A stretch of DNA of 50,460 nt from Luteimonas sp. BLCC-B24 (GTDB lineage: Bacteria; Pseudomonadota; Gammaproteobacteria; Xanthomonadales; Xanthomonadaceae), in assembly GCF_028550595.1 (NCBI RefSeq), contig NZ_JAQQGN010000012.1, positions 1 to 50,460 on the forward strand, written 5' to 3'. Numbering within the stretch: position 1 is the stretch's first letter; each line of letters starts with the position of its first letter. A model generated the notes under the pieces. It was not told the DNA's origin and did no database searches. It was given only the letters and a program-made list of their open reading frames with translations. The translations under genes were made by a program, and so were the position numbers. Shown here piece by piece: positions 16,661 to 24,092 of the stretch.

Positions 16661-17616
16661 CGTCACCACACGAAATTGCGCGAGAACCGGTGCCCCGGTT
16701 TCCGTTACGCGGTGCGGCGCGGCCCTGGCGTCTGCTGTCGGTGCTCGTTGCGGCGCTCGTACTGTCCGCCTGTGTGCTCGCGGTGCCGTCGGCGGACATC
16801 GCCGGCGAACGCGCCGCCGCGGCTCGGGCATTTGACGATCCCCGGGCGCAGGCCCTGGCGGTCGCGGCGGCGACCGGCGATGCCGACGCCGTGCGCCGGC
16901 TGATGCAGGGCGAAGGCGTCGATCCCGACACGATCTTCTGGGGATCGAGCGCCGGCACCCCGTTGTTGGCCTGGCCGATCGTCCGCGGCAATCCCGACGG
17001 CCTGCGCGCGATGCTGGAGAACGGGGCGGATCCGAATGTCGCCAAGGCGTATCCGCGCGAGGCCGGTCGCTCTCAGACCAACCATTCGAACGCGATGGTC
17101 TGGGCGGCCGAGCAGGACGATCCCGTCTATCTGCAGATTCTGCTGGATCACGGCGGAGACCCGGACACGCGCAATGCCAACAACGAGGCGTTGCTGTTCC
17201 ACGCCCTGATCAAGCAGAACAAGTGGCGCAATGTGCAGACGCTCGTCGAGCGCGGCGCCGACGTGAACATCCTTGCGGGGATGGGCGGCACGATCATGGG
17301 GCACTACGCCTCGAGCGGTGAGTTCCCGAAGGTGCACTGGCTGCTCGAGCACGGCGCCGATCCGACGCTCGACTACGCCTTTGGCGAACCGGTGCGGTCG
17401 CCCAGTTCACATACGATCGAAGGCGTGTTCTGGCACCCCGGAAATCCCGACGATCCGAGCTGGCAGATCGCGTGCCAGCGCTGGCTGCTGGCACGCGGGA
17501 TCGCACGCCCGCCGATGCCCGAGCACTACCGCAGGATGCGACAGACGTTCGGCTTTCCGCATGAGGAAGACCGGATCCCCCTGCCCGACATGGATGACAC
17601 GGGAGACGCGACATGA
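16657..17616 (+). CDS. Ankyrin-repeat lipoprotein, copy 2 (tandem duplicate)
   Basis: 319 residues, start ATG 16657 overlapping the stop of copy 1. Lipobox L-S-A-C at about residue 39. From there it is nearly identical to copy 1 at protein and DNA level, except for two segments: residues just after N-V-A-K-A-Y, and the fourth and fifth repeat region (Q-T-L-V-E-R-G-A-D-V-N to H-W-L-L-E-H-G). Its first ten or so codons resemble the start of the downstream lipase gene (M-T-S-x-H-E-x-A-R), not copy 1, which marks a duplication breakpoint. It overlaps the lipase gene by four bases, so all three genes are coupled. Confidence 0.82.
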   Translation: MTSPHEIAREPVPRFPLRGAARPWRLLSVLVAALVLSACVLAVPSADIAGERAAAARAFDDPRAQALAVAAATGDADAVRRLMQGEGVDPDTIFWGSSAGTPLLAWPIVRGNPDGLRAMLENGADPNVAKAYPREAGRSQTNHSNAMVWAAEQDDPVYLQILLDHGGDPDTRNANNEALLFHALIKQNKWRNVQTLVERGADVNILAGMGGTIMGHYASSGEFPKVHWLLEHGADPTLDYAFGEPVRSPSSHTIEGVFWHPGNPDDPSWQIACQRWLLARGIARPPMPEHYRRMRQTFGFPHEEDRIPLPDMDDTGDAT

Positions 17617-19814
17617 CGTCACGACACGAAACGGCGCGACACCTGCTGGCCGAGCTGCGGGCGCGCGGCACGGCGGACGCGGCCGAGGCTGCCGAGCGCC
17701 TGCAGGCCGCCCATCACGCGCGGGAGATGGCGCTGCTGTCCCAGGACGTCTACGACGCCGCACAGCAGGCCGGCGCGCCGCCTCCGGGATGGATCCGCGC
17801 GACTGCGGGCCTCGACATGCTGCGCTCGGCGTTGCCGGGACTCGACATGACGGACGTGCAGCTGCGGGATCTGCTCTCACCAGAGAAGTCCGGGTTCCGC
17901 GCCGAAATCTATCTTCCTGACCCGGCGGTGCTGGGGCCGGGCTACAAGCCGACCGTGGTCTTCAAGGGCTCGACGGGCGAGGTCATCGAGAACGGACAAC
18001 GCCGTGACACGACGCTGGAAGATTTCCTCGGCAACAATCTGCCGCAGTCATTCGGGCTGCGCACCGATTACTACGATCGGGCCATGGATCTGGCCACGGA
18101 GTTGCGAAAGCGCGGCGTCGATTTCGATCTCGCCGGGCACAGCCTCGGCGGCGGCATGGCGTCCGCCGCCGCGGCGGTCACGGGCATGCGCGCGGTCACG
18201 TTCAATGCCGCCGGCCTGCATCCGGATACCGCGGCGCACTACGCGCGCGACCGCGGTCTGCCGCTGTACGACCCGCGTGACAGCGTCACCGCCTGGCAGG
18301 TGCAGGGCGACCTGCTCAATGACGGCGTGCAGACCGAGGTGCGCGGCATGAGCGATCTGCAACGCGCCCGTATGGATACGCTGTTGAGCAACACCGTCGA
18401 TGCCATGCGCAGAACGCCGGCGGGGCGCGACTATCTGGAAGCCCGTCTGGTGGCCGCGGTGCCCGAAACCTCGCAGCCGGCCGTGCGCGCCTTTCTCGAC
18501 CAGCTGCAGGCGGGAAACACGGCGGAGCGGATTCGCGAGCTGCCGGAAGCGGCCGGCGTGCGCAAGCCGGCGCTGGTGGCAATGACCGCGCAGGAACGGG
18601 CGCTCGTCGAACGCGAGGACCGGGCGTCACTCGGTGAACTGCAGCAGCTGGGCGGCCCCGTGCTGACGGTGCTCGCGATGGGCGCGCGCGGCGCCAACGT
18701 CGGCGCCATGTTCGGGCAGCGCGTGGCCGACAGCGGACGCATGGCCGGCCTCGGGATCGAAGGGACCGGCGATGTCGCCCGCGGCGCCCTCGGCGCCGGC
18801 GGCGCACATCTGGAGCAGACGTTCCGCGGGACCGGCCTGGCGCTCCAGCACGGCGCGCAGGGCCTGGGCGAGTTCGGCGCGCAGGCGCGGATGGTGGGCG
18901 CGCAGACCGAGGCCGCCATGGCACAGGCCCAGGGCTGGGCGCAGTCGACGGCCGCGCGCGTCCAGGGCGGCCTGCTGCGCACGCTCGGGCAGACGACAGG
19001 CGCGGTGTCCGGCACGTGGCGGGAGGATCTGGAGGCGCGGGCGCAGCGCGTCGAAGCTGCAGGCGATGCGGCGCGCGCGCGCGGCCACGCCGATGCCGCG
19101 TCCGCGATCGAACGGGGCGGATACGAGGCGCAGGTCCGCCGGACGTTCGCAGGCGAGGTCGGCGGGCATCTGCGCGCCGGGACCGAGACCGCCGGCGCCC
19201 GGGGGCGGGACCATCTGGTGTACGTGGGCGATCGGCTCGACGCGGGCCTCGAGGTGGTCGGCGCCCGGATCACCTCGACCACCGCGCATGCGCCCACGCT
19301 GGGCGCGGGCCTCGGCGGCACCACGGGCGTGCTGACGGCCGGCGCCTCGACCTTCAACCCCGGCACGCCGTGGGGCCGGCTCAACTGGTCCGGCGCGGTC
19401 GAGCTGGTGCGCGAGGCATCGCCGGGCGTGGTCGAGGCGGTCGAGCGCCACGGCATGGGCTCGGCGATGATTCCGAGTCTGGAACGTCATATCGGCGAGC
19501 AGGAGGCGGCGGCTCGGGCGCTGTTGCAGCGCGACCGTGTCCAGGCGGGCGAACCGGCGGCCTCCCGCTCGGGCCTGTGGTCCGGTCAGAGCGGACAGGT
19601 GCTCGATCGTCTGATGGCGGCGGTCGGTGCGGGCGATGCCACGGATGCACGCCGGGCCACGCGCGCCTTGCTCGAAACACCGGAGGCGGCCGCATGGCTG
19701 GCCGAGGGGCAGGCGCGCCTGGCGCTCCAACAATGCCCGGACGCCACCCGCCCGGCGATGCAGGCGCCGCATGCGGCCCCGACAGCCGTCGACGCCACTG
19801 AACTCGCCCGCTGA
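17613..19814 (+). CDS. Large alpha/beta-hydrolase (lipase class 3-like) protein, putative effector
   Basis: 733 residues with no signal peptide or membrane helix at the N-terminus. The first 270 residues are a lipase domain: K-P-T-V-V-F-K-G-S-T-G before the active site, then D-L-A-G-H-S-L-G-G-G with nucleophile Ser 177, as in lipase_3/Mbeg1-like enzymes; the Asp may be in Y-D-P-R-D-S-V. From about 330 to 730 it is Ala/Gly/Gln/Arg-rich, low in hydrophobic blocks, with long predicted amphipathic helices and many A-Q-A/A-R-A repeats. No XVIPCD-type tail of the Xanthomonadales T4SS effectors is visible. Coupling by a 4-base overlap to two envelope lipoproteins suggests a secreted antibacterial lipase with immunity; a housekeeping lipase is the alternative. 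Confidence 0.75.
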   Translation: MTSRHETARHLLAELRARGTADAAEAAERLQAAHHAREMALLSQDVYDAAQQAGAPPPGWIRATAGLDMLRSALPGLDMTDVQLRDLLSPEKSGFRAEIYLPDPAVLGPGYKPTVVFKGSTGEVIENGQRRDTTLEDFLGNNLPQSFGLRTDYYDRAMDLATELRKRGVDFDLAGHSLGGGMASAAAAVTGMRAVTFNAAGLHPDTAAHYARDRGLPLYDPRDSVTAWQVQGDLLNDGVQTEVRGMSDLQRARMDTLLSNTVDAMRRTPAGRDYLEARLVAAVPETSQPAVRAFLDQLQAGNTAERIRELPEAAGVRKPALVAMTAQERALVEREDRASLGELQQLGGPVLTVLAMGARGANVGAMFGQRVADSGRMAGLGIEGTGDVARGALGAGGAHLEQTFRGTGLALQHGAQGLGEFGAQARMVGAQTEAAMAQAQGWAQSTAARVQGGLLRTLGQTTGAVSGTWREDLEARAQRVEAAGDAARARGHADAASAIERGGYEAQVRRTFAGEVGGHLRAGTETAGARGRDHLVYVGDRLDAGLEVVGARITSTTAHAPTLGAGLGGTTGVLTAGASTFNPGTPWGRLNWSGAVELVREASPGVVEAVERHGMGSAMIPSLERHIGEQEAAARALLQRDRVQAGEPAASRSGLWSGQSGQVLDRLMAAVGAGDATDARRATRALLETPEAAAWLAEGQARLALQQCPDATRPAMQAPHAAPTAVDATELAR

Positions 19815-19852
19815 TCGGCCGCCACCGTGCGTGGCCCGCAGCGGGCACGCAT

Positions 19853-20401
19853 TCAGTCCTTCGCGTCGAACACCCGGGCCCAGCCCGCATGCCCCAGCCG
19901 CTCGAGCGTTTGGACGTTGCGGTCGGGGATGGAATCGGGATCCGGAAACGCGTCCACCGCGCGCGCCACGCTGTCCTCGCGCAACAGGTGCAGCGTGGGA
20001 TACGGCGCGCGGTTGGTGAAGTTGGTGATGTCGTCGGGCGCAGTGCCGGCGAACTGGTAGTCGGGGTGGAAGCTGGCGACCTGGAGCACGCCGTCGAGCT
20101 CCAGCGCCTCCACCAGCCCGTCGGCCTCGTCGAGGAAATCGTTGTAGTCGAGGAAATCGCCGAGCACCTGCGGGTGCACGACCAGCGTGGTGTCGATCTC
20201 GGCGGCGTCCGTGTCGCGCAGGCGCAGCAGTTCCTCGCCCAGCTGTTCGAGCAGCGCCTCGGGCGTGGTCGCATCGCTCAGCACGAAGCGCACCTGGTTC
20301 TTGACCAGCACCGCCTTGGCGAAGGGGCACAGATTCAAGCCGATGACCGCGCGCTCCAGCCACAGGCGCGTATCGGCGATCGGGTCGGCGCTGCGCTGCA
20401 C
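19853..20401 (-). CDS. DUF1415 domain-containing protein
   Basis: 182 residues when started at GTG 20401 (V-Q-R-S-A-D-P-I-A-D); a TTG at 20413, overlapping the yajQ stop codon, is an alternative. It carries the DUF1415 pattern W-L-E-R-A-V-I-G-L-N-L-C-P-F-A-K near the N-terminus, then F-L-D-Y-N-D-F-L-D-E-A-D and N-R-A-P-Y-P-T-L-H-L-L-R. The family is soluble, widespread in proteobacteria and of unknown function; the L-C-P-F-A Cys is conserved. Downstream of and probably co-transcribed with yajQ. Confidence 0.85.
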   Translation of the reverse strand: MQRSADPIADTRLWLERAVIGLNLCPFAKAVLVKNQVRFVLSDATTPEALLEQLGEELLRLRDTDAAEIDTTLVVHPQVLGDFLDYNDFLDEADGLVEALELDGVLQVASFHPDYQFAGTAPDDITNFTNRAPYPTLHLLREDSVARAVDAFPDPDSIPDRNVQTLERLGHAGWARVFDAKD

Positions 20402-20409
20402 GACGCGGC

Positions 20410-20892
20410 TCAATCGCGGAAATTGTCGAACTGCAGCGGCAGTTCGAAATCGGTACCGCGCAGCAGCGCCATCGCCGCCTGCAGATCGTCGCGCTTCTTG
20501 CCGGTCACGCGCAGTTTGTCGCCGTTGATCTGGCTGTCGACTTTGAGCTTGGCGGTCTTGAGCGTGGTCTGGATCTTCTTGGCCAGCTCGCGTTCGATGC
20601 CCTGCTTGACGGTCACCGTCTGCCGCGCGCCGGCGAGATTGGTCTCGATGTCGCCGAAGTCGAGACACTTGATGTCGATCTTCCGCGCGGCCAGGCGCTG
20701 GCGCAGGATTTCGGTCATCTGCTGGACCTGGAACTCGCTCGGTGCCGACTGCTTGATGGCCGAATCCTCAAGCTCGAACTTCGCATCCACGCCCTTGAAG
20801 TCGAAGCGCGTGGTCAGTTCGCGATTGGCCTGGTCCACGGCGTTGGTGAGCTCGTGGGTGTCGACTTCCGAGACGATGTCGAAGGAGGGCAT
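20410..20892 (-). CDS. yajQ: YajQ family nucleotide (cyclic di-GMP)-binding protein
   Basis: 160 residues from ATG 20892. It has the YajQ start M-P-S-F-D-I-V-S-E-V-D, then R-F-D-F-K-G-V and the C-terminal V-T-G-K-K-R-D-D-L-Q. Two ferredoxin-like domains are expected. In Xanthomonas and relatives YajQ proteins bind cyclic di-GMP and modulate transcription through a LysR-type partner; older annotations call it a nucleic-acid- or nucleotide-binding protein. The next gene (DUF1415) begins within or 8 bases after its stop, depending on the start used. Confidence 0.93.
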   Translation of the reverse strand: MPSFDIVSEVDTHELTNAVDQANRELTTRFDFKGVDAKFELEDSAIKQSAPSEFQVQQMTEILRQRLAARKIDIKCLDFGDIETNLAGARQTVTVKQGIERELAKKIQTTLKTAKLKVDSQINGDKLRVTGKKRDDLQAAMALLRGTDFELPLQFDNFRD

Positions 20893-21120
20893 GGGGCACC
20901 TGCGATGGGACGAAGGCGCGCAGGGTACCGCACCCGTGGCGGGCGTTCCGGCGTCGACGGCCGCGCCGGGTGGGGCGGGGGGCGCGATGCCGACCTCGCC
21001 GGCGCCGTTGGTCCTGCCTCGCGTCGTCCGCGCCCAGGACAGGCGTGCGCGCGGCCGCGCGTCCTCGTGGCGGCGACGGCCGTGCGAGGATGCGCGTCCG
21101 TTCGTCACGCTGCTGCCCGC

Positions 21121-22035
21121 ATGTCCGCTCCCGCGACTCCGACCCACGCCCGCGCCGCCGCCCTGTGGATGCTGCTGGCGGTGCTCGCGTTCGCGGGCAT
21201 GGATGCGGGCATGAAATGGATCGCCGCGGATTACCCGGCCTTCCAGGTGGCGGTGTTCCGCAGCCTCGCCACCCTGCCGCTGGTGTTGGGCTGGATCGTG
21301 CTGCGCGGCCGTGCGGGCACGCTGCTGCGCATCCACTGGCCGTTGCATCTGCTGCGCGGGGCGCTGGGCGTCGGCATGATCGCCGGCTTCGTCTACGGCC
21401 TGGCGCGGATGCCGCTGTCGACGGCGTATGCGATCGTCTTCGTCTCGCCGCTGATGGTGACCGCGCTGGCGGTTCCGCTGCTCGGCGAACGGGTGGGGCC
21501 GCGCCGCTGGACCGCGATCGCGATCGGGGTCGTCGGGGTGCTGGTCGTGCTGCGGCCCACCGGCGAGGGGGTCGCCACGCTGGCCGGGCTGGCCGTCATC
21601 GGCGGCGCCCTGTGCTACGCGATCGCCTCGATCGCGGTGCGTTCGCTGGCCCAGCGCGACAGTCCCGAGGCGCTGGTGTTCTGGTTTCTGGTGCTGATGG
21701 CGGTGTTCGCCGGCGTGCTCGCCTGGCGTGACTGGCGGCCGCTGCAGGTCGAGCATCTCTGGGTGCTGGCGCTGATCGGCGTGACCGGCGCGCTGGGCCA
21801 GGTGGCGTTGACCCATGCCTTCCGGCTGGGAGAGGCCAGCCAGGTGGCGCCGCTGGAGTACACCGCGCTGGTGTGGGTGGTGCTGCTGGATCTGTTCGTC
21901 TGGCAGGTGCTGCCCGACGGCATGACCTGGCTCGGCGCCGCCATCATCGTCGCCAGCGGGCTGTACATGTTCCGGCGCGAGCGGGTGGTGGCGGTACCGC
22001 CGTCGCATCGTCCGGACACGACACCGCCGCCGTAG
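21121..22035 (+). CDS. DMT/EamA family transporter
   Basis: 304 residues with ten hydrophobic helices in two repeats of five, the EamA layout of drug/metabolite transporters. Recognisable pieces are the N-terminal L-A-F-A-G-M-D-A-G-M-K-W and, at the end of repeat 1, G-V-V-G-V-L-V-V-L-R-P. Related proteins export amino acids, nucleotides or other small molecules; the substrate cannot be named. Start at ATG 21121; the 228 bases upstream, between it and the divergent yajQ, hold no gene I can support. Confidence 0.88.
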   Translation: MSAPATPTHARAAALWMLLAVLAFAGMDAGMKWIAADYPAFQVAVFRSLATLPLVLGWIVLRGRAGTLLRIHWPLHLLRGALGVGMIAGFVYGLARMPLSTAYAIVFVSPLMVTALAVPLLGERVGPRRWTAIAIGVVGVLVVLRPTGEGVATLAGLAVIGGALCYAIASIAVRSLAQRDSPEALVFWFLVLMAVFAGVLAWRDWRPLQVEHLWVLALIGVTGALGQVALTHAFRLGEASQVAPLEYTALVWVVLLDLFVWQVLPDGMTWLGAAIIVASGLYMFRRERVVAVPPSHRPDTTPPP

Positions 22036-22102
22036 CGTCGTCATCGTCCCGCCCGGTGCGATCGTCGATCATCGCGCGTTCCGCCCGCCGTCCCGCGCCG
22101 AC

Positions 22103-22642
22103 ATGCCCATCCTGCTGCTGATCGTCTTTGCCCTCGTGCTGTTCGCATTGATGCTGCTGCTGTGGCCGCTGGCACTGTGGAACCGCTACCGCGTGGGCAC
22201 CTCGCGCCGCCAGCCCGTGCGCTGGCTCACCCGGCTCAACGCCTGGTTGATTCCCGCCTCGGCGGTGCTGTTCCTCGGCGGCATGGCGATCACCGAGTTT
22301 TTCGTCGCCCACGCCCTGCCGTACGCGGCGCTCGGCGTGCTCGCCGGTCTCGGCACCGGCGCTCTGGGCTGGGCGCTGACCCGGGTGGAGCATCGGCCGG
22401 GCCAGGTCTGGTACACGCCCAACCGCTGGCTCGTGCTGGCCCTGACCGTCGTGGTCGTCGCCCGGGTGGTCGGGGCGATCTGGCAGGCCCTGGCACGCTG
22501 GCGCGGTGACGAGGCGGCACTGGCCGCCTGGGGCGCGCTCGGCGAGCCGGCCGGCCTGTTCGCCGTGGCCGGCCTGGTGATCGGCTACCACGCCGCCTAC
22601 GCGGTGCTGCTGCAATGGCGGCTGGGGCCGTGGCTGCGCTGA
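22103..22642 (+). CDS. Hypothetical membrane protein
   Basis: 179 residues with about five transmembrane helices: 2-26, about 48-66, 71-88, 110-131 and 149-171. Short loops are basic on one side (R-Y-R-V-G-T-S-R-R). A Y-T-P-N-R-W segment precedes helix 4, resembling small uncharacterised integral membrane proteins with a conserved Y-x-P-N motif. It begins 67 bases after the DMT transporter on the same strand. I do not recognise a specific family. The 348 bases after it (22643-22990) contain only the terminator of ompW. Confidence 0.75.
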   Translation: MPILLLIVFALVLFALMLLLWPLALWNRYRVGTSRRQPVRWLTRLNAWLIPASAVLFLGGMAITEFFVAHALPYAALGVLAGLGTGALGWALTRVEHRPGQVWYTPNRWLVLALTVVVVARVVGAIWQALARWRGDEAALAAWGALGEPAGLFAVAGLVIGYHAAYAVLLQWRLGPWLR

Positions 22643-22935
22643 GCGCGGATGGTGACGCGCGCCACAGATGCGGCTCACGGTGCCCATTCCCGTGAGCCCG
22701 CCCGGTCGTGATCCGGCCGGGACGCGACGCGACCATCCGGATCGGGCGCCGGGTCGCGGCACGTGCTGCTGCGAACGGCGTTCCACCTGCCGTCGGGTCC
22801 GGTGCGGTCCTTGGCCAGGAGTGAACAACTGCGCGCAGCGTCCCGGAACGACCGGCAGCGGATCGCTTCCGCGATACGCGGTCCGCCCAGGCCGGAACCG
22901 ATGCCACGGCGCCCGGGTCTCGCCGAATTCCGGCC

Positions 22936-22964
22936 AAAAAAAGACCCGCCGAAGCGGGTCTTTT
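22936..22964. terminator. Rho-independent terminator after ompW (possibly bidirectional)
   Basis: AAGACCCGC (22941-22949) pairs with GCGGGTCTT (22954-22962) around loop CGAA. A-rich (22936-22940) and T-rich (22961-22964) flanks suit both strands; the stronger T-tract follows the stem on the minus strand, after ompW. Confidence 0.88.
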
Positions 22965-22990
22965 CGGGTGCACGCCTCTGGAGAGAGAGG

Positions 22991-23635
22991 TCAGAAACGC
23001 GCGCCGATACCGAAGCCGACGGTCCACGGGTCGAGCTTGAGCTCCTGTCCCGTGTTGACACCCGCCTCGCGCACGTCGGCGCGACTGCGCAGGTACCGCG
23101 CGTCGGCGCGCGCGAACCAGGTCGGGGTGATGTTCATGTCCACGCCGACCGTGCCGATCGCGCCCTTGGGCGTGGTCAGCGACACGTGGTTGCCGCCCGG
23201 GTTGAGGTCTTCGTTGTCGATGTTGGAGTGGTGATAGCCCAGGCCGACGAACGGACGGAAGGTGTTGTCCACGTCACCGAAGTGGTACTGGCCGCTCAGC
23301 GCCAGCGGACGCTGCTCGACGGTGCCGATCTTCGCGCCGTCGGCGCGCACGCGGTGGTCGAACGAATCCAGCGCTCCCCAGAGCTCGGCGCTGATGTTGT
23401 CGGTGAAGTTGTAGGAGACGGATGCCGTCGGCGCCGGGCCGCCGTCGACCTTGATGCCGTCGTTGCGGCCGGTGTCGTTGTTCGGCTGCAGCAGCGTGGC
23501 GCCGCCGACGACGGAGAAGCGCTTGCCGGCCGCGGTGTCGCTCTGGCCGAACGAATCCTGCGCGAATGCGACGGGCGCCGCTGCAACGGCGGCGAGGGTG
23601 GCGAGGGCCAGGGCGTGGGTACGGAACTTCAGCAT
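22991..23635 (-). CDS. ompW: OmpW family outer membrane protein
   Basis: 214 residues from ATG 23635 behind GAGGAG. Signal peptide about 1-25 (cleavage A-F-A-Q). The mature part has the eight-stranded OmpW barrel pattern: G-A-T-L-L-Q-P-N-N-D-T near the start, S-V-S-Y-N-F-T-D-N-I-S-A-E-L, F-R-P-F-V-G-L-G-Y-H, and a terminal aromatic strand ending G-A-R-F. OmpW forms a narrow hydrophobic channel in the outer membrane and is often linked to stress or osmotic responses. Monocistronic, with its own terminator. The 457 bases upstream (23636-24092) hold no supported gene. Confidence 0.88.
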   Translation of the reverse strand: MLKFRTHALALATLAAVAAAPVAFAQDSFGQSDTAAGKRFSVVGGATLLQPNNDTGRNDGIKVDGGPAPTASVSYNFTDNISAELWGALDSFDHRVRADGAKIGTVEQRPLALSGQYHFGDVDNTFRPFVGLGYHHSNIDNEDLNPGGNHVSLTTPKGAIGTVGVDMNITPTWFARADARYLRSRADVREAGVNTGQELKLDPWTVGFGIGARF

Positions 23636-24092
23636 GGGGATACTCCTCTTCTTTTTGATGTCGACGCCCGCGGCCGGGCCGGTGGGTGTCGTGTCGCGGC
23701 CGGCGGGGGCCGGCGCCGCGACCTTCCTCTGCGGGAAGGCCGGGCCATGCTGACCATCAATTCCTGAATGCGCGATTGGCGGAATCTGAAGGAATCCCGA
23801 CTCTTCACCGTGTCTTCGGGAACCCGTCCGCGACGTTCAGTGCCGGTGCGGCGAGGACGCGGTTTCCGGGTCCGCGGCCGCGGAATGCGCCCTTGAATGC
23901 AGGCCGAACGGCGAGGGTGCGACGGAGTGTTCCAGCGGTCCGGCGGGCCGTTGCGGCGACCGGGCTGCGCCAGGGTGCCGGCGCGCCGCGGCACGACGCC
24001 GATGACACCGGGCGCCCCATACGCCGCTCGACAGTTGGCGCGGGGGGAGGCTGGGGCCACAATAGCGGGTCACGACCTGCCCGGAGGGCCGC

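Noticed and set aside
19400..19814. XVIPCD tail (Xanthomonadales T4SS effector signal) at the end of the lipase
   Set aside because: I could not find the expected G-L-x-x-I-D-H-V or F-A-V-Q-G type motifs; the tail is low-complexity Ala/Pro/Asp.
18627..20363. 578-codon minus-strand open frame
   Set aside because: Antisense to the lipase tail and out of frame with DUF1415; composition is typical of a GC shadow frame.
22643..22935. Possible gene in the gap between the membrane protein and ompW
   Set aside because: Open frames lack start signals and read as low-complexity Arg/Pro/Gly sequence; only the ompW terminator is supported.
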